Of a stretch of 64,000 bases of DNA, positions 52,138 through 61,316 are shown one piece after another. Origin of the DNA: Bin76 sp963665765 (GTDB taxonomy: Bacteria; Actinomycetota; Acidimicrobiia; Spongiisociales; ZC4RG35); the NCBI GenBank assembly GCA_963665765.1, contig OY762464.1, positions 1,488,001 through 1,552,000 of the forward strand, written 5' to 3'. Positions within the stretch are counted from its first letter, which is position 1, and each line of letters opens with the position of its first letter. The position numbers were made by a program, and so were the translations under genes. The notes below the pieces were generated by a model. The model saw only the letters and a program-made list of their open reading frames with translations, was not told where the DNA came from and did not search any database.

Positions 52138-53159
52138 TGGTCCGGATGCGGATGAACCAGGCGGTGGCAGCCGCTCTGGGCGACGAGATGCGGGAAGATC
52201 CCGATGTGGTGATGTTCGGCGAGGATGTGGCTGCCGCCGGGGGCCCTTTCAAAACGTCGGACGGACTGCTGGAGGAATTCGGGCCGCTTCGGGTCAGGGA
52301 CACTCCGATCTCGGAGATGGGATTTTTGGGGATGGCGGTGGGCGCGGCGGCTTCGGGCCTGCGCCCGGTGGCCGAGATCATGTTCATCGAGTTTTTGGGG
52401 GTGGCGCTCGACCAGGTGGTGACCGAAGCAGCCAAATTCCATTACCTGTCCAACGGGAGGTTCACCTGCCCGATGGTGGTCCGGGCCTCCATCGGCGCCG
52501 GGTTGGGTTTTGGGTGCCAGCACTCCCAGACGTTTGAAAACTGGATGAGCCACGCTCCCGGATTGAAAATGGCGATGGTTTCGGGCCCTCAATCCGCCTA
52601 CGGGCTGATGCGGTCGGCCATACGCGACCCCAATCCGGTGGTGGTGCTGGAGCCGCGGGCCCTATACGGCGGCCGCGGCCAGGTGACCACCGGTGAGGAG
52701 GGGATCATTCCGCTGGGAGAGATTGCCCGGGTTCGGGAGGGCAGCGATGTGACCATTCTCACCGCCGGGGCGATGCGGCGGGTGGCAATGGCCGCCGCCC
52801 AGGCTTCGGAGGACTGGTCGGCGGAGGTGATCGACCTGCAAACCCTTATTCCGTGGGATCGGGAGGGGGTTGTTTCAGCAGTGCGGCGGACTGGCCGCCT
52901 GGTAATTGTGGAGGAAAGCCCCTATACCTCCGGATGGGGGACGGAGATCTCCTCCTATGTCGGCGCCCGTCTGTTCGGCGAACTGAAGGCGCCGGTGCTG
53001 CGAGTCACCTGCCCCGATGTCCCCGTGCCGTTCGGGCGAGAACTGGAGTTGCGCTACATGCCTAACCAGGAGTACGTAACCGAGCAGATCGATCAACTGA
53101 TGGCCACCGGCCGGGTGCCCGACCCGTGGTGGGTGGGAGAAGGGAGGAGCGCCCGATGA
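52137..53159 (+). CDS. 2-oxoacid dehydrogenase E1 component, beta subunit
   Basis: This beta subunit of a pyruvate/acetoin/branched-chain-type dehydrogenase is 340 residues from ATG 52137, which overlaps the preceding TAA. Family features are VVMFGEDVAAAGGPFK, DTPISEMGFLGMAVGAA, HSQTFENWMSHAPGLKM, VVVLEPRALYG and VEVIDLQTLIPWDREGV-like segments (here AEVIDLQTLIPWDREGV). It pairs with the alpha subunit encoded next. The beta-before-alpha order is less common, since most clusters have alpha first. The substrate cannot be told from sequence. Confidence 0.93.
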   Translation: MVRMRMNQAVAAALGDEMREDPDVVMFGEDVAAAGGPFKTSDGLLEEFGPLRVRDTPISEMGFLGMAVGAAASGLRPVAEIMFIEFLGVALDQVVTEAAKFHYLSNGRFTCPMVVRASIGAGLGFGCQHSQTFENWMSHAPGLKMAMVSGPQSAYGLMRSAIRDPNPVVVLEPRALYGGRGQVTTGEEGIIPLGEIARVREGSDVTILTAGAMRRVAMAAAQASEDWSAEVIDLQTLIPWDREGVVSAVRRTGRLVIVEESPYTSGWGTEISSYVGARLFGELKAPVLRVTCPDVPVPFGRELELRYMPNQEYVTEQIDQLMATGRVPDPWWVGEGRSAR

Positions 53160-54148
53160 GCGATGGAACGAAGATGGAACGCCGCAAGGCGGTGGCCGAG
53201 AATCGGGTGGCGCGGTACGAGCGGATGGTGGAGATCCGCGCCTTTGAGGATCGGGTGCAGGGCCTGTTCGCCGAGGGCGTGGTGCACGGCACCACCCATA
53301 CCGCCCAAGGGCAGGAAGCGGTGGCGGTGGGGATTGCGGCGGCGGCCCGCATCACCGATACGGTCACCTGCACCTATCGGGGACATGGAATGGGTTTGGC
53401 CTTGGGAATGACCCCCGAGTCGATCCTGGGAGAGATCATGGGCCGGGAGATGGGGTGCATTGGCGGCATCGCCGGTTCCATGCATCTGGTCGACCGGGAA
53501 CTGGGCCTTTTCCCCACTTTCGCCATCATCGGCGCCGGTATTCCGGTGGCTGCCGGAGCGGCCCTGACCGCCCAGGTGAAGGGAACCGACGATGCGGCGA
53601 TCGGGGTTTTCGGCGACGGCGCATCCAACATCGGCGCCTTCCATGAGGGACTCAACCTGGCGGCCATCTGGAAGCTGCCGGTGGTGTTCATCTGCGAGAA
53701 CAACCAGTACGGCGAATACAGCCGAATCAACCTGACCACGCCCATCGAAGACCTGGCTGACCGGGCGGTGTCCTATGGGATTCCGGGAATCATGGTTGAT
53801 GGGCAGGATCCTGATGCGACAGCCCAAGCGGTGGGTGAGGCCCTGGACAGGGCGCGGTCCGGGCAGGGCCCGACGCTGTTGGAGATGAAGACCTATCGCT
53901 ACGCCGGGCACTCCCGCGCCGACAAGGCCGAGTATCGACCAGAAGGCGAGTTCGACAGTTGGTATCAGCGGGACCCGATCAACACCTTTCGGGCAAGACT
54001 GGAGTCAGAGGGTCTCTTGGCCGTGGGGCAGGCGGCTCGAATCGATCAGCAGGTTGCCGCTCGGATAGAAGCAGCGGTGGAGGCGGCGAAGCAGAGTCCC
54101 CCGGCCGGCGTGGACGCCATGTTTCGCAACATCTACGCGCCCGTATAG
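53156..54148 (+). CDS. 2-oxoacid dehydrogenase E1 component, alpha subunit
   Basis: The start at ATG 53156 overlaps the beta-subunit stop by 4 bases; an upstream in-frame start lies within the beta gene. The 330-residue thiamine-diphosphate enzyme has the cofactor motif GDGASN (153-158) with ENN (181-183), the RGHGMGLALG and GSMHLVD segments typical of AcoA/PdhA, and the phosphorylation-loop equivalent MKTYRYAGHSRADKAEYR. It decarboxylates a 2-oxoacid (or cleaves acetoin) and acylates a lipoyl group; the lipoyl protein encoded 17 bases downstream is the obvious acceptor. Confidence 0.93.
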   Translation: MSDGTKMERRKAVAENRVARYERMVEIRAFEDRVQGLFAEGVVHGTTHTAQGQEAVAVGIAAAARITDTVTCTYRGHGMGLALGMTPESILGEIMGREMGCIGGIAGSMHLVDRELGLFPTFAIIGAGIPVAAGAALTAQVKGTDDAAIGVFGDGASNIGAFHEGLNLAAIWKLPVVFICENNQYGEYSRINLTTPIEDLADRAVSYGIPGIMVDGQDPDATAQAVGEALDRARSGQGPTLLEMKTYRYAGHSRADKAEYRPEGEFDSWYQRDPINTFRARLESEGLLAVGQAARIDQQVAARIEAAVEAAKQSPPAGVDAMFRNIYAPV

Positions 54149-54165
54149 AGAGGAAGGGCTGACCA

Positions 54166-54402
54166 ATGCGTTTCGAGGTGAAGATGCCCAGGCTGGGCGA
54201 GACGGTGGACGAAGTTGTGCTTTTGGAATGGATGGTAAAGGTCGGAGAAGAGGTGGAAAAGGACTCCGAGTTGGCCTTGGTGGAGACCGACAAGGTGGAG
54301 ACCGAGGTGCCTTCCCCGGTGGCGGGAACGGTGGTCGAGATCCTGATAGAAGAAGACGCCGAGGTGATCACCGGCGAGGTGATCTGCGTCATCGAAACAT
54401 AG
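54166..54402 (+). CDS. free-standing lipoyl domain protein
   Basis: This 78-residue protein consists of just one lipoyl/biotinyl domain. MPRLGETVDEVVLLEWMVKV leads to the hairpin with the modifiable Lys43 in ETDKVETEV, followed by PVAGTVVEIL. The DKVE setting is that of lipoyl domains in 2-oxoacid dehydrogenases, not biotin carriers (MKM). A normal E2 would continue with a subunit-binding domain and an acyltransferase of about 230 residues; here the frame stops at the end of the domain and the island begins about 100 bases later. Either it is a natural mobile carrier or the 3' end of an E2 gene was lost. Confidence 0.88.
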   Translation: MRFEVKMPRLGETVDEVVLLEWMVKVGEEVEKDSELALVETDKVETEVPSPVAGTVVEILIEEDAEVITGEVICVIET

Positions 54403-54509
54403 CTGCCCATCCCCGGTGCGGGTAAACAGAATAGGTCACGGCAAACGTAACTCCCGTTTGGTAGGTTTTGGAGCCTAGCCAGCCACAATTGTCTGGGAGA
54501 GCTTGAGTT

Positions 54510-55619
54510 TTGAGGGTACTGGCCTTTGCCGATCTCCACTTGGACGCGCCCTTTGCCGGAAGAGGTCCCAGGTTGGCTCGATTGCGCCGTGACGAGTTAA
54601 AGAACACCCTGGGCAGGATTATTCAATTGGCAGGGAGGCTAGAGGTGGATGCTCTGATGTGCGCAGGGGACTTGTACGAGCATGAGCTATTCACTCCCGA
54701 CACCGTTCAGATGTTGCGTCGCCTTTTCGATGAGATAGCTCCCATCCCGGTATTGGTTTCTCCCGGGAACCACGACTGGTTTGGGCCGGGAAGCATCTAT
54801 GTGACGGCCGACTGGTCACCCAACGTCCACATCTTTGGCTCAAGCAAAATGACACCATACGATGGCATTGACGGCGTTCGGGTGTGGGGTTTCGCTCATA
54901 GGAATCCTTCACAGACCGAGAACCCATTGGGTCGATTTAGGGTTGAAGGCCAGGGTTTGCACTTGGGGCTGTTACACGGATCGGAGGTTGGGGGCTGGGC
55001 CGGCGTAGCGCAATCCCATCCTGAAAAAATACGACACGCGCCATTTCGCTCCGAGAACCTCACCAGAGCGGGCTTGACTCATGGCATAGTTGGCCACTAC
55101 CACAGTCCTTTCATGGGAGAGTTCCACACATACCCTGGGGCGCCCGCCCCGCTTTCATTTAAGGATCAAGGCAGAGGAGGAGCAGTTGAGATGCGGTTTA
55201 GTGCTCAGGGTGCCTTGATCGAACGTACTTCACATAGGGTTACCAGCTTGCCGGTCTACGATTTGCGCGTCGATGTGAGCGGATGCCTTGATTTCGGAGA
55301 AATACAGGACCGTATGGAAGCTGCGTTGGAGTCACTGGAAGGGGTAGCCAGAGTCACGATCTGTGGGGAATTGGGCAGTGCTGTGGAGCTCGACCTGGCC
55401 GTGCTCAGTCAGCGGCGAGGACAGTTACAAGATCTCGTGGTTCGCTCGGGCAGCATCTATCCCGGCTATGACATTGCAGCCATAAGAGATGAGTCCACGG
55501 TACGTGGGGCATTTGTTAGGGACCTGATGGCGGCCGATCTTGATGATGACGAACGACACCGGGTCATCATCACTGGATTGCGCGCTCTTGAGGGTCGTAA
55601 CGATCTAGCGGTGGGCTGA
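54510..55619 (+). CDS. SbcD/YhaO-like metallophosphoesterase
   Basis: This 369-residue calcineurin-like phosphoesterase has the di-metal motifs FADLHLDAPF (D-x-H), ALMCAGDLYEHE (GD), VLVSPGNHDWFG (GNHD), GLLHGSE and IVGHYHSPF (GH-x-H). It resembles YhaO, the nuclease partner of the ATPase YhaN, related to Mre11-Rad50 and SbcD-SbcC. The start is TTG 54510. The ATPase gene starts 3 bases after its stop, as expected for such pairs. GC content and codon use are lower than in the E1 genes upstream, pointing to transfer. The likely role is processing DNA ends or defence. Confidence 0.9.
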   Translation: MRVLAFADLHLDAPFAGRGPRLARLRRDELKNTLGRIIQLAGRLEVDALMCAGDLYEHELFTPDTVQMLRRLFDEIAPIPVLVSPGNHDWFGPGSIYVTADWSPNVHIFGSSKMTPYDGIDGVRVWGFAHRNPSQTENPLGRFRVEGQGLHLGLLHGSEVGGWAGVAQSHPEKIRHAPFRSENLTRAGLTHGIVGHYHSPFMGEFHTYPGAPAPLSFKDQGRGGAVEMRFSAQGALIERTSHRVTSLPVYDLRVDVSGCLDFGEIQDRMEAALESLEGVARVTICGELGSAVELDLAVLSQRRGQLQDLVVRSGSIYPGYDIAAIRDESTVRGAFVRDLMAADLDDDERHRVIITGLRALEGRNDLAVG

Positions 55620-56451
55620 TCTATGTGGTTCCGCAAGGTTACGGCCGGGGCATTTGGTCACTTGCGCGACGAGAGCTTGAAGTTCGGGAAGGCTCTCAAT
55701 ATTGTCTACGGACCCAATGAGTCAGGAAAATCGACGTGGCATGCCGCCTTGGTAGCAGCTCTGTGCGGACAGAAACACGGTAGTGGACGCACCAAGGCGG
55801 AGCGGAATTTCAAGAGACGCCGTAAGCCTTGGGACGACCCGGATCGATGGCATATCGCCTTGGAGTTGGTGTTGAATGATGGGCGAATATTTGAGATTGA
55901 TCGCGACCTGAATGTTCCGAGGACCAGGGTTCTCGATATAGGTATGGGTGGGAGAGAACCAACCGATGACCTGATGAACCAGGGCAGTCCCGACGGCGCC
56001 AGATGGCTCGGGCTTGACCGAAACAACCTTTCCGCTGACAGCCTCGGTCAGCCAGGCAGACATACTTTCGATACTCAATCTGGGGACGCGACAGCGTAAA
56101 AGCGAGCGTGATGCTTTGCAAGAGCGTCTCGCTCGGGCGGCGGCGGGTGGAGCGGGTGATACGGCGGCGGGAGCTATTGAGCGCATTAGGAAGTTCTCAA
56201 CTGAGAACGTAGGACTCGATCGCAGGAATGCGAAAAGACCCCTCCGACTTGCGATCGAAGGCGTGAAGAGAGCTGAAATCCAACTGTCGAAGACCCGTGA
56301 CCGCCGTCAAGAATATGTGGATCTAGCAAGAAGAGCGGATAGGACTCGGCGAAATGTCCGGTTGCTGGAGGGTCAGCAGGCAGCGCTAAGGGCATTAGGA
56401 GCCAGAGACGAAGCCGAAGCACGGGCAAATCAATTGCTGGAACAAACAACA

Positions 56452-56955
56452 AGGCTGGAGGAGTGGGAGCGGCGCTTTGTTGATGGGGATCCGCGTGCTC
56501 GGAGGGAAGTGAATATGGCGGAGTTGGTGGTTGCTCTGAGTGGTGCTCGGGGTGCGCCTGGGTCTGTTGGGACGGATCTTGATCCGTTGGAGGTTCTTGA
56601 GGGTCGGTTGGAGGAGTTGGATCGGCAGAGGGCGTTGGTTGAGGCGTTTGAGGGCTTGGAGGAAGCTGAGATGCGGGCGGAGGAGTTGGAGCGGGAGGTC
56701 AAGCGTCTTGAGAGGTGGGAACAACGGTTTCCTGATGCGGATCCACGCAATCGGGAACTGATGAGTTTTACCGACATTGCTTCCGCGGTTACCCGATGCA
56801 ACAACCTGCCAAAGCCCGGGTTCACGGACATTGATCCTCTGAAGATTCTTGAGGAACGCATCTCCATGCTCGATGACTCATCCCCGAAGCCATGCCCTAG
56901 CCCCGGTGATGTCCAGCGGTGGATAATCCCCTTGCGAGAAACGCCTCCCCCTCCG
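56452..56955 (+). repeat. internal tandem duplication A in the YhaN-like gene (84 codons)
   Basis: RLEEWERRFVDGDPRAR (from 56452) recurs as RLERWEQRFPDADPRNR (from 56704), and DLDPLEVLEGRLEELD recurs as DIDPLKILEERISMLD. The period is 252 bases. The first copy uses strikingly G/T-rich codons. Confidence 0.8.
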
Positions 56956-57387
56956 AGGCAGGAACTGCAGTCACAGATATCGGAAGCCAGGCGCAAGAAC
57001 GCACCCCCGAAGGCCAATTCGTTGGCCCGGGGGAGACTGATCCTGTCCGCCATGGTCGGCGTTGCCGCGGCCGTCGCGGTCTGGATGGCTACAGCAAGAA
57101 TTCTTTACGGAGTCTTGGCCGGAGTTCCGGTGGCTCTGGGATTGATGTTTCTTCGAGTCGGTTCTTCCAGGCATGGACCCGTGGCATCTGTCGATATCAA
57201 TTTGCTGGAACGGCAACTGCGGGAACGGGACACACTCGATGCCAGGGTCGCGCAAGCCCATCGGTTCCTTCGGGAGTGGGAGCTTCCTCTTGACCCGGAT
57301 GCCGCCATAGCCGAGTTCTATAACAGGGAACGCGCTTGGAGCGAGCAAACCACTGAACGGCGAAGGCTCGAAGAGATGGTCGCTCGG

Positions 57388-58060
57388 CGGAGGCGGCTTG
57401 ATGATGATGAGGCGCAGCGGATTGCTGAACGGGAGAGCGCTTTTGGCGAGTTGCGGAACGTCGTTGTTCTGTACGGAGGAGATGCATCCGGTGACGAGGG
57501 CCAGATTCTCGGTGAGGCTACGTATTTGCTGAATGATCTTCAGCGGGTGGCGCGAGATCGACAACAGGATGCTGCGGAGTGGGGACGGTTTCAGGAAGCG
57601 CTGGCGGGCCGTTCCGTAGAAGAATGGCGAGCTGAAGCTGGAAGCTGTAGACAACACGCGGAGCTAGCGAGAAGTAGAGCGGAGAATTTGGCTGCCGGGT
57701 TTAGTGGTGAGATTTTGGAAATGAAGAGTATCGAAGCCGAACGGGAAAAGATTAAGGGAGCGATCTTCCGCCGACGGCGGTTTGATGAGGATGAGGCGAG
57801 GCGGTGTGTGGCGAGGGAGGAGGCTTTTGGGGAGTTGCGGAGGGTGGTGGTCTTGTATGGGGGGGATGGTTCTGGTGGGGAGGGCGAGGTTTTGAGGGTG
57901 GCTGATGGTTTGTTGGATCGTTTTGAGCGTTTGGCGCAGCAGCGGAGTGGGGATGTTGCGGAGTGGGGACGGTTTCAGGAGGCGCTTGGGGGTCGTTCGG
58001 TAGAAGAATGGCGGGCTGACGCCGACCTTGCCAGTCGTGAAGCGAGGAAAGCCGGACAAA
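57388..58060 (+). repeat. internal tandem duplication B in the YhaN-like gene (128 codons)
   Basis: RRLDDDEAQR, VVVLYGGDASGDEG and AAEWGRFQEALAGRSVEEWR recur 384 bases later as RRFDEDEARR, VVVLYGGDGSGGEG and VAEWGRFQEALGGRSVEEWR. The second copy (57781-57990) switches to G/T-rich codons while keeping the protein sequence. Confidence 0.85.
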
Positions 58061-58909
58061 AGGCTGATGAGTTGGCGCCCGCTTTAGAGCAGGAATTGCT
58101 GCGTTCTGATAGCAGGGAGACGGATCGCTTCCTGCGAGATGCGAAGGAGGAAGCGATCAGAACTGCCGGTCAACTGGAGCAGATAGACACAGACTTGGTG
58201 GATGTGGCCACGGCACAGTCCGTTCTTGATGAAGCCAAGCTTGAGTTAGAGCGGGTACAGCGCCTTCAGAGGACCTTAAACATCGCCAGTGAACACCTGC
58301 AACGAGCTGCTGAGCACGCCCATCGGCTGCTCGCGCCAAGGTTGGAAGCTCTCATGAAGGAGTGGATCCCGATCATTACCGGAGATCGTTATGTGGACGT
58401 GCTCGTCGATCCAGAGACACTTGAGGTGAAATTGCGTCATATGGATGGCATGATTAGGGAGGCGGCGCTCCTGTCATATGGAACAGCCGAGCAGGTGTAC
58501 TTACTGTTGCGGATGATTCTCGCTCAGGTATTGACCGACGGACACGAACCATGTCCGGTGTTGCTCGACGATCCCACCGTGCATGCCGACCTCGATCGCA
58601 AGGAGCAGGTGCTGGAGTATCTTCTCCAGGCATCTGACAACTTTCAGGTGATCCTATTCACCCAGGACCAACTCGTGGAGCAATGGGCCAGTTCCCGCCG
58701 TTCTGATCATAGAATCAAGCTCCTCGAACTCACGGTTCCCGTGGTTGGCTGAGTCCTGACAGGCTGTGGGCAAGCAGGAGATCACAGAAGCGTCGCCTCC
58801 GTTCTCCGGGTTGGGAGACTCGAGACTCGTAGGCCGCTTACCTCAGGCAAAGCGGAATTGTGATCGCTAGCATTGGCGAAACGACGGTTGACACAGGGAG
58901 GTGGCATCA

Positions 58910-59143
58910 GTGCAGATAACTCGACGGACGGCACTCCGGGAGTCAGGGTTCACCGAGGCTCAGACCAACGCCTTGGCTATGGCTCTGGAGCCGCTGGCAA
59001 CCAGGGAAGACCTCCGGGCCATGGTGGAAATGGTTCGTTGTGATGTGGAAATGGTTCGTAATGATTTGCGGTGGATGAAGTGGGTTGGAGGGGCGATCGG
59101 CGTGGCGGTGCTTGCCGAACTGGTTAGGGGCCTCTTTCTTTGA
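58910..59143 (+). CDS. small coiled-coil membrane protein (CCDC90/DUF1640-like)
   Basis: This 77-residue protein starts at GTG 58910 with GGAGG at 58898-58902. An amphipathic helix (ALRESGFTEAQTNALAMALE) and LATREDLRAMVEMV are followed by two near-repeats (MVRCDVEMVRNDL) and one C-terminal membrane helix (VGGAIGVAVLAELVRGLFL). This layout is common in small bacterial proteins related to the mitochondrial CCDC90/MCUR1 helix family; their role is unclear. It lies between the broken ATPase and the HNH gene. Confidence 0.72.
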   Translation: MQITRRTALRESGFTEAQTNALAMALEPLATREDLRAMVEMVRCDVEMVRNDLRWMKWVGGAIGVAVLAELVRGLFL

Positions 59144-59257
59144 ATCAACTCGGTTTCTGAATCTGCCTGCGATGATTTTGCGGGCGCTGGGCGGCGCAAA
59201 GCCCAGACTTGTAATGCACCTCTGTGATGGACCGCAACGTAAGGGAGCCCGCTGAGC

Positions 59258-59851
59258 ATGGCGATAGAACCGGACGACCATTCCACACTGCGGGAGCATT
59301 TCGCGTGGACTTACGGAACACTCGCTATGGTGCACGCGGCCATCGTTGACGGCGGGATCCGCTACAAGCCTCTCCACTTCATCATCCGAGGTCGATTCCG
59401 GAAGGGCTACCTATCCGGGAAAATGAATATGCGACCGCTATATGACGACGAAAAAACAAAGATCGCGTATGCCACAACATGCTGCTACTGCGGACGTAAA
59501 GCAAAACTGACACTTGATCACCTAATTCCCCGACTGAAAGGTGGCGCCGACGCTGCCGACAACATCACCTACGCGTGCAAGAGTTGCAACTCGTCCAAGG
59601 GAGCAAAGGACATGGTGCTCTGGCTGAAATCCAAAGACCGCTTCCCGGCCGTACTCGTTTTCCGCCGGTATCTAAAGCTCGCCGCGCGCTGGTGCGAGGA
59701 CGAAAAACTGATGGACACGCCTTGGGAAGAGATACCCGATGCGTCTCTCCCGTTTGACAAGCGGTCTCTCCGAGTCGAGTGGCCAAGGCTGGCCAGCCAG
59801 CGGTTGTGGCCAGACCCATGGAACGGGGAGGGGGATGTCCGCCCCCTGTGA
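59258..59851 (+). CDS. HNH endonuclease
   Basis: This 197-residue protein has an HNH core at about residues 73-120: zinc Cys75 and Cys78 (CCYC), the catalytic Asp87-His88 in LTLDHLIPRLKGG, Asn102 in DNITYACKSC and the second zinc pair Cys107 and Cys110. All catalytic residues are present. An N-terminal region of about 70 residues and a C-terminal region of about 75 residues do not match anything I recognise. An AGGGAG site precedes the ATG. Such free-standing HNH enzymes are often restriction, homing or phage-defence nucleases. It belongs to the second low-GC island. Confidence 0.88.
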   Translation: MAIEPDDHSTLREHFAWTYGTLAMVHAAIVDGGIRYKPLHFIIRGRFRKGYLSGKMNMRPLYDDEKTKIAYATTCCYCGRKAKLTLDHLIPRLKGGADAADNITYACKSCNSSKGAKDMVLWLKSKDRFPAVLVFRRYLKLAARWCEDEKLMDTPWEEIPDASLPFDKRSLRVEWPRLASQRLWPDPWNGEGDVRPL

Positions 59852-59986
59852 TTACAAGTACGGGCATGTGGAAAGAGTCGGCAGCATCTGAAGACACGCT
59901 GTGGTACGTCCCGACGCGGAGCGGGGAGGCTGGCTGACAGTGATGGCACTGAGGCGGTGGAAATGTCCACAGTAGCATCTTTTTGA

Positions 59987-61078
59987 ATGGGTGCTGATCA
60001 GACCTCCCTGCAAGTAGCCGTGATTGGTGCGGGGTGGTGGGCGGTGGAGAACCATCTTCCGGTGCTGGCGTCTCGTCCCGATGTGGAAGTCCGGGCTGTA
60101 TGTCGGAAGGGCGCTGCTGAAGTGGAGACGGTGGCCGAACGGTTCGGCGTACCTTTAGCGACCGAAGATTATGAACTTCTTCCGTGGGACGAGTTGGATG
60201 CGGTGGTGGTTTCTTCGCCGCATGGTCTTCACCATGAGCACACGATGGCTGCCCTGGACCGTGGTCTGCATGTGATGTGCGAAAAGCCGCTGGCCATCAC
60301 GGCTGCCGATGCCTTCGGCATGGTGAGACGGGCTCAGGAACAGGGAGTTGTACTCCTGGTTCCGCACGGATGGCAGTTCCTCCCCCAGGCCGCGGCCGCC
60401 CGTGAGTGGATAAGAGAAGGCCGGATCGGACGCCTGGAGCATGTGGTGGCCCAGATGGCTTCCCCTGCCCGGGGACTTTTCTCCGGCGAGGAGGACTCCA
60501 TTCCCGGGGCGGAGAGCCCTCCGGAGCCTTCAACCTGGGTCGGCGAAGACGGCGGCTACGCCTATGGGCAGTTGAGCCACCTCTATTCCCTGGTGTTCTG
60601 GCTGACCGGTCTGATTCCTGCGGATGTGATGGGTGCGGTGACTGCGGGCCCGGCGAAAAGCGACCTGTTTGACGCCTTCCTGTCCACCACCCGCCAAGGT
60701 CCCTTGGTGTCGGTCTCCGGAGGAGCGGGGGTCCCGACATCGCAGCGTCACCACATGGAGGTGAGGGTGTTCGGAACCGAGGGAGTCGTGATTGTGGACT
60801 TGGAGAGAGACCGGATAGAGGTGGTTCGGGAAGACGGTGACGACTACGCCTTCCCCTTGATGCGGGGCGCCACCCTGTATCCGGGAACTTTCCCGGTGCA
60901 CGGTTTCTGCGATCTGGCTCTCGGCTATCCGGATGCGGTCAACCATGGTGACCCGGTCGCCTCTGCTCTGGGGATCGCGGTGATCGAAGCGGGTCTCCGC
61001 TCGGCCCACACTCGACGTGCCGAATCGATATCCGCGGCGGTCGCCGAAGCCGAAGCCAGGGGCGTCAGACTGGACTAA
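59987..61078 (+). CDS. Gfo/Idh/MocA family oxidoreductase
   Basis: This 363-residue NAD(P)-dependent sugar or cyclitol dehydrogenase has a Rossmann N-terminus (VAVIGAGWWAVENHLPVLA), VVVSSPHGLHHEHTMAAL, the EKPLAITAADA motif with the conserved Glu-Lys-Pro, and VPHGWQFLPQA before the C-terminal alpha/beta domain. The Lys of EKP is the usual catalytic residue. It marks the return to high-GC sequence after the island and probably belongs to carbohydrate metabolism with the transporter that follows. Confidence 0.9.
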   Translation: MGADQTSLQVAVIGAGWWAVENHLPVLASRPDVEVRAVCRKGAAEVETVAERFGVPLATEDYELLPWDELDAVVVSSPHGLHHEHTMAALDRGLHVMCEKPLAITAADAFGMVRRAQEQGVVLLVPHGWQFLPQAAAAREWIREGRIGRLEHVVAQMASPARGLFSGEEDSIPGAESPPEPSTWVGEDGGYAYGQLSHLYSLVFWLTGLIPADVMGAVTAGPAKSDLFDAFLSTTRQGPLVSVSGGAGVPTSQRHHMEVRVFGTEGVVIVDLERDRIEVVREDGDDYAFPLMRGATLYPGTFPVHGFCDLALGYPDAVNHGDPVASALGIAVIEAGLRSAHTRRAESISAAVAEAEARGVRLD

Positions 61079-61316
61079 TCGGCCCCCGCAGGCGGGATAG
61101 TCTCCTCGCTTTCATCTGAACGCACCACCACAATGTCTTCGTGGGGTTCCGCCTTCCCTGATCTATCGTTCGGCGCGTGGGGTGGGCGAATGAGAACCCC
61201 TGGTTTGGTCATCCGGATGTTTTGACCTGCCGGTGGGCCAGAGCCCGATACGCTTCGTCACCGAAAAAAAACCGAGCTTACGGCAGTCGGTGAACAGCAC
61301 TCAACCTAGCATGATC

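Larger units (their letters stand above)
55623..58752 (+). pseudogene. YhaN/SbcC-like ATPase, frameshifted after about 138 codons
   Basis: The 5' part (from ATG 55623) carries Walker A GPNESGKST and runs out of frame at 56099. The rest lies in another frame and carries SVSQADIL, coiled coils, a two-helix membrane hairpin (about 57036-57150), the signature LSYGTAEQVYLLLRM and Walker B PVLLDDPTVHADLD. Homologues read WLGLDR-x5-SVSQADIL continuously. Removing one base near 56037, between LDRNNLSA and TASVSQADIL, restores that, so a one-base insertion is the best explanation. The whole protein would be about 1,040 residues. It contains two internal duplications. It is either a broken gene or a base-call error; its partner gene looks intact. 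Confidence 0.85.

Noticed and set aside
55990..56100. Programmed frameshift in the YhaN-like gene
   Set aside because: No slippery heptamer, stimulatory hairpin or frameshift-associated stop was seen at the junction. A one-base insertion or error is simpler.
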